Of a stretch of 17,285 bases of DNA, positions 6,435-12,574 are shown piece after piece. Source of the stretch: CALMEE01 sp041748315 (lineage in GTDB: Bacteria > Planctomycetota > Planctomycetia > Pirellulales > Pirellulaceae). The DNA lies in assembly GCA_041748315.1 (NCBI GenBank), contig JBGTDM010000138.1:1-17285 (forward strand). Reading direction: 5' to 3'. A program made the translations under genes and the position numbers. Below the pieces are notes generated by a model. The model was not told where the DNA came from, did no database searches, and saw nothing but the letters and a program-made list of their open reading frames with translations. Every line of letters starts with the position of its first letter. Positions within the stretch are counted from its first letter, which is position 1.

Positions 6435-8381
6435 ATGTCTACGGATTTAAAAACCAACAAACGCCCGGCACCTTTTACCGCAGCCTCCATGGTTCCCGCG
6501 TCGGCCAACCGAACCTTAGGGCCGGTATCTGATTTGGAACGCCATTTGCCTCGCGAGTGGTGGCGCACGCTGTTTAATTCGGTCTACCTCAAAACCGATG
6601 GGGACGTTGTCGAGAACTCGGAAGCAACCCACCGCGAGCTGGATGCGATAATCCAGGCGACTGGTATTGAGCCATGCGATCGAGTTTTGGATTTATGTTG
6701 TGGACAGGGGCGTCACTGCCTGGAGCTGGCCCGCCGAGGCTTTCGTCATATTGTTGGCGTTGACCGTTCGAGATACCTGGTTCGGCTTGCCCGCCGCCGC
6801 GCAAAACAGGAGGGCTTGCCCGTGTCGTTTCATGAGGGGGACGCGCGGAGGTTTCGCTTGAAAGAGGCAAATTTTCATTGCGTCATGATGTTGGGCAACT
6901 CGTTCGGCTACTTTGATCGTGAGGAAGATGACACCGCCGTTTTGAGGCAAATTCGTCGAGTATTGAGTCCTGGGGGCACGGTCATCTTTGACCTCGCGGA
7001 CGGCGAATGGCAGCGCAACCATTTTGAGCCGCGATCCTGGGAATGGATTGATCAAAATCACCTTGTTTGCCGGGAGCGTTCATTGTCGGATGACCGCTCA
7101 CGATTGATATCACGCGAGGTTGTGATTCACGCCGAGCGCGGTGTCATTGTCGATCAATTCTATGCTGAACGGCTCTACTCGAGGGAGAGCATTCAGACTC
7201 TATTGCAGGAATGCGGGTTCAAGGAGATCCGAAACCATGAGACGATCGTCGGCGAATCGACCCGAAATCAGGATTTAGGAATGATGGCTTGCCGGATCCT
7301 GGTGACCGCTCGATCGACCAAGCCGCCGCAGCTTCGTGTGGGGAAAAAACCACGCTTTGAAAACGTCACCGTGTTGCTTGGCGATCCGCGCCGACCCGAT
7401 AATTGCAAACGAGATGGTCAGTTCAACCCGGAAGATCTTGAAACGGTGACGAAGCTGCAATCGGCTTTGGCCGAACTCAAACAGTTTCAGTTTAGCTACC
7501 TCGATAACCACGCCACGTTACTAAGTGAATTGAGAGCGACGCGACCGATGTTTGTTTTCAACCTTTGCGATGAAGGGTATGGCAACGATGCATTCAAAGA
7601 GCTGCATGTCCCCGCAATCCTTGACTTGTTGGAAATTCCCTATAGCGGTGCCGCCCCAACCACGCTGGGGCTGTGCTACAACAAATCGTTGGTGCGAGTT
7701 ATCGCCGAGTCACTGGGTGTTCCCGTTCCGTTGGAAACCTATTGCGATCCCGATGATCATTCCGCGACCTTACCCTCGTTTCTCCCCGCACTGGTGAAAC
7801 CAAATTATGGTGACAGCAGCGTCGGCATCACTCAACATTCCGTGGTGCAAAATCCTGACGAGTTAATTACCAGGATGACCGAGCTCAATGAGGAGTTTCC
7901 TGGTATTCCTCTATTGATTCAGGAATATTTGACTGGAAACGAATATAGTGTTGCGCTGATTGGCAACCCAGGTTTAGGGTTTCGATTCTTGCCCGTGTTG
8001 GAGGTCGACTTTAGCGGACTCGACGCCCGGTTGCCCAAAATCCTGGGCTATGAATCGAAGTGGTTACCCGACTCCCCGTACTGGTCGCAAATAAAGTATC
8101 GCGAGGCAGAAATCGATGATGAGACGGTGCGACGGTTGTACGATCATTCAAGCCTGTTGTTCGAGCGACTGGGCTGCCAGGACTATGCAAGGTTTGATTT
8201 TCGTGCTGATGCGAACGGGAGGATAAAACTTCTCGAAGTCAATCCAAATCCTGGCTGGTGCTGGGATGGCAAGTTCAACTTCATGGCAGGGTTTGCTGGA
8301 ATGGATTACACCGAATTGTTGTTGGCGATTTTGGAAACGGCACAATTACGCTGCACCACACAAGGGATACCACGCCGCTAA
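6435..8381 (+). CDS. Fusion of SAM-dependent methyltransferase and D-Ala-D-Ala-ligase-like ATP-grasp enzyme
   Basis: The protein has 648 residues, with AGGA (6424-6427) seven bases before the ATG. Residues about 40-295 are a class I methyltransferase: motif I VLDLCCGQGRHCLELARRG (84-102), acidic ribose-binding end in IVGVDRS (D110), motif II-like FHEGDARRF, and motif IV-like VMMLGNSFGYF. Residues about 305-640 are an ATP-grasp ligase of the D-Ala-D-Ala ligase family: FVFNLCDEGYGNDAFKEL, LLEIPYSGAAPTTLGLCYNK, ATP lysine and glycine loop LVKPNYGDSSVGI (K455), QEYLTGNEYSVAL, DYARFDFR and the metal ligands in LLEVNPNPG (E601, N603). Such ligases join a carboxylate, as an acyl phosphate, to an amine. 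The acceptor loops differ from true Ddl, so cell-wall synthesis is unlikely. Making a methylated, amide-linked small molecule is plausible, but no substrate can be read. No biosynthetic partner genes flank it. Codon use matches its neighbours. Confidence 0.88.
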   Translation: MSTDLKTNKRPAPFTAASMVPASANRTLGPVSDLERHLPREWWRTLFNSVYLKTDGDVVENSEATHRELDAIIQATGIEPCDRVLDLCCGQGRHCLELARRGFRHIVGVDRSRYLVRLARRRAKQEGLPVSFHEGDARRFRLKEANFHCVMMLGNSFGYFDREEDDTAVLRQIRRVLSPGGTVIFDLADGEWQRNHFEPRSWEWIDQNHLVCRERSLSDDRSRLISREVVIHAERGVIVDQFYAERLYSRESIQTLLQECGFKEIRNHETIVGESTRNQDLGMMACRILVTARSTKPPQLRVGKKPRFENVTVLLGDPRRPDNCKRDGQFNPEDLETVTKLQSALAELKQFQFSYLDNHATLLSELRATRPMFVFNLCDEGYGNDAFKELHVPAILDLLEIPYSGAAPTTLGLCYNKSLVRVIAESLGVPVPLETYCDPDDHSATLPSFLPALVKPNYGDSSVGITQHSVVQNPDELITRMTELNEEFPGIPLLIQEYLTGNEYSVALIGNPGLGFRFLPVLEVDFSGLDARLPKILGYESKWLPDSPYWSQIKYREAEIDDETVRRLYDHSSLLFERLGCQDYARFDFRADANGRIKLLEVNPNPGWCWDGKFNFMAGFAGMDYTELLLAILETAQLRCTTQGIPRR

Positions 8382-8387
8382 TGGTAA

Positions 8388-8558
8388 ATGGAATTCGTGG
8401 CAAGAGACGGTCGATCAGAGCGTGAACGCTTACGGATTCTGTATGCGACATTGCTTGCGAAGAGTTGTCAGTTCTTCAATGCGATTGTGGCACTCGATCG
8501 AGCAACATTTAAGCGGCAATCGACGTCGGCGGAAGTTGAGCGACTGAAATTGACTTAA
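8388..8558 (+). CDS. Possible 56-residue small protein downstream of the fusion gene
   Basis: ATG at 8388 opens a 56-codon frame seven bases after the upstream stop. It reads MEFVARDGRSERERLRILYA, then a hydrophobic, helical stretch (TLLAKSCQFFNAIVAL) and a charged end (AEVERLKLT). Composition is like a compact amphipathic helical protein and codon choice resembles neighbouring genes. The other two frames of this interval contain stops or less protein-like sequence. Its stop TAA (8556-8558) overlaps the stop of fmt on the other strand in a shared TTAA (8555-8558), so the two genes would be packed tail to tail. There is no Shine-Dalgarno; coupling to the upstream gene would be needed. The family is not recognised. 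If not coding, this is simply the 173-base convergent spacer. Confidence 0.45.
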   Translation: MEFVARDGRSERERLRILYATLLAKSCQFFNAIVALDRATFKRQSTSAEVERLKLT

Positions 8559-9511
8559 GCCATTCGCTCGCCAACTTGCACCGGATTGCCACGCAAAAAC
8601 TCCGCCACACTCATCGACCGTTTACCCGCCGGTTGAAGCTGCAACAAACTCAGCGACGATTCGTGTGCAGCCACAATCAATCGGTCCGATGTGACCTCGA
8701 TGATCTCCCCAGGTACTCCCTGAACACCGCTTAGCGGAGCAATGGCCGCGCGCTGGATGATCAGGCGAGCGTCCGCCTGATTGAGTCGTTGCCAATTGGT
8801 AAAACAACCCGGCCAGGGTTGAAAGGCACGAATTTGATCAATGATTTGATGGGCAAAGCGACTCCAATCAATCCTGCCATCTTCCTTGGTTAACCGTGGC
8901 GCCCTCGATGCGTGTTGCTTATCCTGGTGGATTCCCAGCGTCGATTCGCCATCCCAGGATTGTAGCTTCTGGATCGCTTCCAAGACGGGCGCGACACCGG
9001 CTAACGCCATTCTTGATTCCAACTTGATCGCCGTTTCGTCAGGTTCAATCGTTACGACGACTTGGGCCAACATTGGCCCGCCATCAAGTTGCGGCGTCAT
9101 GTGAATCACGGTCACTCCGGTTTCGGTTTCCCCGTGATAAAGTGCCCAATTGATCGGGGCTGCACCTCGATATTTGGGGAGCAATGAACCGTGTAGATTG
9201 ATGCCACCCAGTTTCGAGGCCTGCAGGCAAGGTCTGGAGAGGATTTGGCCGTAGTCGCAAACCACAAACAATTCCACCTGGAACTTCTGGAGCTGTGCGA
9301 CAACCGCTCGACCATTGACGTTGACGGGATCGAGTATCTTCAATCCAACCTGTTCCGCCACATCGCGCATCGGTTGAACCGCTTTATTGCGGCGGCCTTT
9401 GACGACGGCGACAGGCCGAGTCACCAAACATAAAATCTCATGATCGGAGTCGAGAAGTCTTCGAAAGGTCGGTACGGCAAAGGGACCCGTCCCCATCATC
9501 ACAATACGCAT
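8555..9511 (-). CDS. fmt: Methionyl-tRNA formyltransferase
   Basis: The enzyme transfers a formyl group from 10-formyl-tetrahydrofolate to initiator Met-tRNA in the cytoplasm. From ATG 9511 (MRIVMMGTGPFAVPTF) it is 318 residues, close to the usual 310-320. The catalytic Asn-His-Asp set is present in GGINLHGSLLPKYRGAAPIN (N105, H107) and TPQLDGGPML (D143). The N-terminal formyltransferase domain covers about 1-190 and the C-terminal tRNA-binding domain about 205-310, with IRAFQPWPGCFT at the linker. An alternative GTG at 9520 would overlap the def stop as GTGA. I prefer the ATG because family members start with MRIVxMGT. The usual GTPxFAVP reads GTGPFAVP here, a mild oddity near the substrate pocket. 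It lies directly after def, and the two form a classical operon. Confidence 0.96.
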   Translation of the reverse strand: MRIVMMGTGPFAVPTFRRLLDSDHEILCLVTRPVAVVKGRRNKAVQPMRDVAEQVGLKILDPVNVNGRAVVAQLQKFQVELFVVCDYGQILSRPCLQASKLGGINLHGSLLPKYRGAAPINWALYHGETETGVTVIHMTPQLDGGPMLAQVVVTIEPDETAIKLESRMALAGVAPVLEAIQKLQSWDGESTLGIHQDKQHASRAPRLTKEDGRIDWSRFAHQIIDQIRAFQPWPGCFTNWQRLNQADARLIIQRAAIAPLSGVQGVPGEIIEVTSDRLIVAAHESSLSLLQLQPAGKRSMSVAEFLRGNPVQVGERMA

Positions 9512-9516
9512 CGGGC

Positions 9517-10125
9517 TCACGTTCTGCAGTAAAGCTTTTCCAGTTCTAGCAAGCGCGCCTCGATTGCTGAGTCGCTTTCGATTGCTCCACTTCGGCGCAA
9601 GCCATTAAATTCAATCTCAAAAGCCTCCAACTCGTGATCAATCGCTTTGCGCGCGTTTTCACTCATTCGCTCGGTAAACATGACACCTTGTAAATGATCG
9701 AACTCATGTTGCACGACCCGTGCCAGGATTCCGGTTGCCAATTCGTCAATCTCTGTGCCATCGATCTCGTAGGCCTTGATTCGAACCTCTTCAGGCCGCA
9801 ATACATTCCCGTAAACTTGTGGAATGCTCAAACATCCCTCCTCAGCCTCCTTGCGCCCCTTGGGGCTTTCCAGGACTGGGTTAATAAAGACTCGTTGCTG
9901 GCCATTAGCTTCTCCCTCAAGATTGACGACAAAGAGCTGAAAAGGCAGATTCACTTGATTTGCTGCCAATCCAATCCCTTTGTGTTGGTACATCAATTCA
10001 AACATCCGATTGACGAGTCGCTGAATGGTGCGGTCAACCTTAACTAATGGCTTGGAGGGACGGCGCAAAGCTGGATGCGGAAAATTAATGACAGACAACC
10101 GCTCGATTTCATCTTCTAGTTTCAT
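9517..10125 (-). CDS. def: Peptide deformylase
   Basis: The enzyme removes the N-formyl group from nascent proteins using a metal ion. The 202-residue form from ATG 10125 (MKLEDEIERLSVINFPHPAL) carries all three family motifs: GIGLAANQV (50-58), EEGCLSIP (95-102, metal ligand C98) and QHEFDHLQG (139-147, ligands H140 and H144, catalytic E141). A further in-frame ATG at 10170 would add 15 residues, but the promoter TATAAT box lies between the two ATGs, so the downstream start is favoured. The C-terminal tail after residue 165 (ELEAFEIEFNGLRRSG) is longer than in the E. coli enzyme and highly charged. The stop overlaps or nearly touches the fmt start, giving the conserved def-fmt order. Confidence 0.96.
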   Translation of the reverse strand: MKLEDEIERLSVINFPHPALRRPSKPLVKVDRTIQRLVNRMFELMYQHKGIGLAANQVNLPFQLFVVNLEGEANGQQRVFINPVLESPKGRKEAEEGCLSIPQVYGNVLRPEEVRIKAYEIDGTEIDELATGILARVVQHEFDHLQGVMFTERMSENARKAIDHELEAFEIEFNGLRRSGAIESDSAIEARLLELEKLYCRT

Positions 10126-10132
10126 GTCGTTG

Positions 10133-10161
10133 ATTATAGAAAGGTACCCCCTTGAATGCAA
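10133..10161 (-). promoter_or_regulatory. def-fmt promoter predicting a leaderless mRNA
   Basis: On the minus strand TTGCAT (10161-10156) and a perfect TATAAT (10138-10133) are spaced by 17 bases. The ATG of def begins only seven bases after TATAAT. A normal start site six to eight bases downstream falls on or next to the A of the ATG, so the transcript would have no 5' leader and no Shine-Dalgarno, in line with the absence of one in the sequence. Confidence 0.75.
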
Positions 10162-10205
10162 AGTGTACAACAGGAATATCTCACATCCCGTGCGCGATGA
10201 AAGCT

Positions 10206-10224
10206 CGCTGAATGTCGTTCAGCG
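10206..10224. repeat. 7-bp hairpin upstream of the def promoter
   Basis: CGCTGAA (10206-10212) and TTCAGCG (10218-10224) pair perfectly around TGTCG. It lies about 45 bases upstream of the def -35 box. A T-run (10243-10248) follows on the plus strand, but too far away for a standard terminator. The role is unknown. Confidence 0.3.
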
Positions 10225-10591
10225 CGGAGCCGCAGCAAAGAGTTTTTTGTTCGATGCCTGGAAACAGATTCGATGTTCAGGAGATCCATGCTGCTGCAAC
10301 TGTCACGGCAGCGCGTTGCATCGAGTGCGCCTTGCGCGACGCGCTGAAATGACTGGCTCCTAATTCGTCTCCGTAGTCGTTGGGCAAACGTGAACCTTGA
10401 CACTCGAGTTGTGCACCGAGCCGACCGAACAATTGAATCTTAAAACCTTGGTGGAGTCACTCGAAATCAATCCCCGGCTCAAGCATCCGGTGAACCAATT
10501 GCGATAAACAAGTTCAGAGGAAACAATCAAGTAGGGGGATCGCTGAAAATATTTCTTGAAAAAAATGTTTCAATTTCTTGATGAAGTTTCC
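10225..10591. other. Gene-poor stretch upstream of def
   Basis: About 370 bases without a convincing gene. Open frames on both strands here are short and have no family motif or ribosome binding site. AT content rises from about 10530 to 10600, just before the candidate promoter. Confidence 0.4.
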
Positions 10592-10619
10592 TTGACAAGT
10601 GCTCGATCCTTTAGACAAT
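10592..10619 (+). promoter_or_regulatory. Candidate sigma70-type promoter of an orphan transcript
   Basis: A perfect TTGACA (10592-10597) is followed after 16 bases by GACAAT (10614-10619), which keeps four of six consensus bases. It sits at the end of an AT-rich stretch resembling an UP element. Transcription would run rightwards into 10.6-11.2 kb, which has no clear gene but ends in a strong terminator. Confidence 0.45.
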
Positions 10620-10870
10620 GACGCGTTATAGAAATTAATGGTCATGAATCACCTGCACTATTTTGCGAATTCATTTTGGGGAGTTGATTGCGTTTCGCAG
10701 GGATTGACAGTTCGAGGGGGAATTCGAGCGATTGTGCCGTTCAAGCGGTGATCAAGGCCAAGCGGTTTTGATCAAACTCTGTGTACCTTCTCGTGAATAG
10801 TCTCTGTATTCATCGATTTGAAAGCGAGATCCTGCCTATGTTTTGTATTCCAGGATGTTAAGACACGCTG

Positions 10871-11041
10871 ATGGACCAGCGCATTTACTGGTGGCGGCGA
10901 CTGATCGGACCGACTGTCGACGGAACAACCGAGGAAACGGATTCCCCACCTGTTTTGGATTCGCTTGTTTTGGCGGGTCGGAGGGAATATTCACTATTCA
11001 GTCGAGGATACACCGCAGGTTTTGAACCAAGCCCAGGTTGA
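10871..11041 (+). CDS. Possible 56-residue small protein within the orphan transcript
   Basis: An ATG-to-TGA frame of 56 codons reads MDQRIYWWRRLIGPTVDGTT, then an acidic proline-containing part (EETDSPPVLDSLVLAG) and ends SRGYTAGFEPSPG. A basic, Trp-rich start followed by an acidic middle is unlike random translation, but no family is recognised and only a weak GGA-containing sequence lies upstream. The +1 frame over its 3' end also reads plausibly (NIHYSVEDTPQVLNQAQVDA, stop at 11047-11049), so a decayed or frameshifted gene is an alternative. It lies between a candidate promoter and a strong terminator. Confidence 0.3.
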   Translation: MDQRIYWWRRLIGPTVDGTTEETDSPPVLDSLVLAGRREYSLFSRGYTAGFEPSPG

Positions 11042-11134
11042 CGCTCAATAATTTTGGCAGCCCGCGAATGCGATAATCATGGTTGCCGACATGGAAATAT
11101 TATTTTGTGCCAGGAAGGCAATTGGTGCAAGGAA

Positions 11135-11161
11135 GTTCTTATTAGAACGGATTCGAATCCG
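11135..11161. repeat. Adjacent small hairpin and 14-bp perfect palindrome
   Basis: GTTCT (11135-11139) pairs with AGAAC (11144-11148) around TATT, and from 11148 to 11161 runs the perfect 14-base palindrome CGGATTCGAATCCG. Both sit directly in front of the terminator, so they may be structure near the RNA 3' end or a protein binding site. The TTCGAAT resembles a tRNA T-loop, but no T-stem or acceptor stem forms around it. Confidence 0.5.
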
Positions 11162-11164
11162 CTG

Positions 11165-11207
11165 AGAAACGACGCTGAACAAGATGTTCGGCGTCGTTTC
11201 TTTTTTT
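11165..11207 (+). terminator. Strong rho-independent terminator
   Basis: GAAACGACGCTGAAC (11166-11180) pairs with GTTCGGCGTCGTTTC (11186-11200): fifteen pairs with one G-U wobble, a five-base loop AAGAT, then seven Ts (11201-11207). This is the clearest intrinsic terminator in the window. It points rightwards and so ends a transcript made from 10.6-11.1 kb, not folK (which begins downstream) or def (which runs the other way). Confidence 0.9.
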
Positions 11208-11492
11208 GTTTGCATACGGGCTGGTTTAAAGTGTCCGCCAATCGATCAACCCCGGTTGTATCCGGAGGTCCCGAAATCAATTGGCGCATCGCATCCTGTT
11301 GAATGCCGGCGCATCTCGCCTGCGAATGGACGTTCCGCGATATTTTTTCGTAACAAAAGGCAGCAACCAGGGAGTTCAAAACATTCCCAGCCGGCTGTAC
11401 ACGAAAACCGGGACGAAATTAAAATTCGTCGTAGATCTTTTAGGATGATGTCTGGTTTTGTCGCAAATTAAGAACTTTCTTCAAGGGATCCT
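11208..11492. other. folK upstream region
   Basis: About 285 bases with no credible gene. A hairpin GACGAA/TTCGTC (11412-11417 and 11425-11430) with a seven-base AT loop lies 63 bases before folK. I could not pick out a confident -35/-10 pair for folK. Confidence 0.4.
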
Positions 11493-12374
11493 GTGGACAA
11501 AGACTGTCTGATTGCTTTTGGTTCAAACGTCGGCGATCGACTTGAGAATTTTCAGGGGATTTCGCAGGCGCTATTCAACAATTCGCGGATCAAAAAATAC
11601 AAATCCAGCCGTTGTATCGAAACCGCTCCGATCGGGGGGGAAGTCGATCAAAAAAACTTTTTAAATGCTGTCATTCGATTTTCGACTAATTTATCTGCTG
11701 AGAGCCTATGTCAAATGCTGTTTGAGTTGGAGATCCAGTTTGGGAGAACAAGAGGTAAGCGGTGGGAATCGCGAACGGTGGATCTCGATCTATTGCTCTT
11801 CGGTACTGATGTCATCGTATCGCCGACGCTTTGCATACCTCACCCGAGAATGAGTTTTCGCCGATTCGTCCTGGAGCCCGCGGCGCAAATCGCATCGAAC
11901 ATGATGCATCCGACTTCCGGATTGACGGTGGGACAACTGCTGACCCATTTGAATCGAATGCCGAATCGGTTGTTGGTTGTCGGTTGCGAGGCGAATGTAT
12001 TTGCAATGATCGGTCAAGGGATGAAAACTGATTTAACGATGATCGATGCACAAACTGAAGATGTGGGGAATTCAGAAACAGATCTCGCAGGATCGACATG
12101 CTACGAAGTGGTAATCGCTCGAACCGTTTCCGAGTTTCAGCGCTGGCAACATCATGCAAAATTGGTTGTCATTGTTCTAACGCGTCAGCCGCAGGATCAT
12201 CTGCTCTCAACGCTTGCAAGTTCGACGGCAGGAAGCGTGGAGCTGAATCGCGTGGGATGGGCTGAACTCATTCAATTGGCAACTCGGTTTGCGGGACCCA
12301 CCGTGACGGTCTCCGACGATGAGTTGGCCTGCGCTGAACTGGATGCGGCCGTTGCCGCGATGGGCCATTGTTAA
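11493..12374 (+). CDS. folK: 2-amino-4-hydroxy-6-hydroxymethyldihydropteridine pyrophosphokinase with C-terminal extension
   Basis: The enzyme transfers pyrophosphate from ATP to 6-hydroxymethyl-dihydropterin in folate synthesis. Residues 1-165 are a complete HPPK domain: FGSNVGDR (9-16), ETAPIGG, NAVIRFST, the signature KRWESRTVDLDLLLFG, and PHPRMSFRRFVLEP. The start is GTG at 11493, preceded by AAGGGA (11483-11488). At 293 residues it is well over the usual 155-180. The extra 125 or so residues (from about GQGMKTDLTMID) contain alternating strand and helix stretches (CYEVVIARTV, KLVVIVLTRQ, PTVTVSDDEL) with no motif I recognise. They resemble a compact alpha/beta domain rather than FolB or FolP. 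The gene stands alone, without the other folate genes. Confidence 0.93.
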   Translation: MDKDCLIAFGSNVGDRLENFQGISQALFNNSRIKKYKSSRCIETAPIGGEVDQKNFLNAVIRFSTNLSAESLCQMLFELEIQFGRTRGKRWESRTVDLDLLLFGTDVIVSPTLCIPHPRMSFRRFVLEPAAQIASNMMHPTSGLTVGQLLTHLNRMPNRLLVVGCEANVFAMIGQGMKTDLTMIDAQTEDVGNSETDLAGSTCYEVVIARTVSEFQRWQHHAKLVVIVLTRQPQDHLLSTLASSTAGSVELNRVGWAELIQLATRFAGPTVTVSDDELACAELDAAVAAMGHC

Positions 12375-12522
12375 ATAATTCGCACCCTTAGGCGCGCCTT
12401 TTGGTCGCTGACGTCACCGCAAGGACCGGTGATTGATTGCGCGTACGCCAACCTCTGATCGATATCGTCAAATGCATTTGGCAATAATCACGCCAATCAC
12501 GCGGGAAACCGGTGGATCAACA

Positions 12523-12550
12523 TCGACAAATCGTTGTTGCAAGCTAAGAT
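12523..12550 (+). promoter_or_regulatory. Candidate promoter of glgA-galT
   Basis: TCGACA (12523-12528), 16 bases, then TAAGAT (12545-12550), 24 bases before the glgA ATG. Five and four of six consensus bases match. The position is right, but the match is modest. Confidence 0.35.
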
Positions 12551-12574
12551 GTGGAATAAAGGTAGAGAAGTGAA

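Noticed and set aside
9694..10047. 117-residue plus-strand frame opposite def
   Set aside because: It lies entirely antisense to the confident deformylase gene.
11135..11175. Possible tRNA 3' half around TTCGAAT
   Set aside because: The five-base T-stem does not pair (ACGGA with CCGCT), and no acceptor, D or anticodon arm is found upstream; the match arises from a 14-base palindrome.
10620..11207. tmRNA, RNase P RNA or SRP RNA in the orphan transcript
   Set aside because: None of the conserved sequences expected for these RNAs is present (tmRNA tRNA-like ends, RNase P GAGGAAAGTCC core, SRP GGAAGCAGCC loop).
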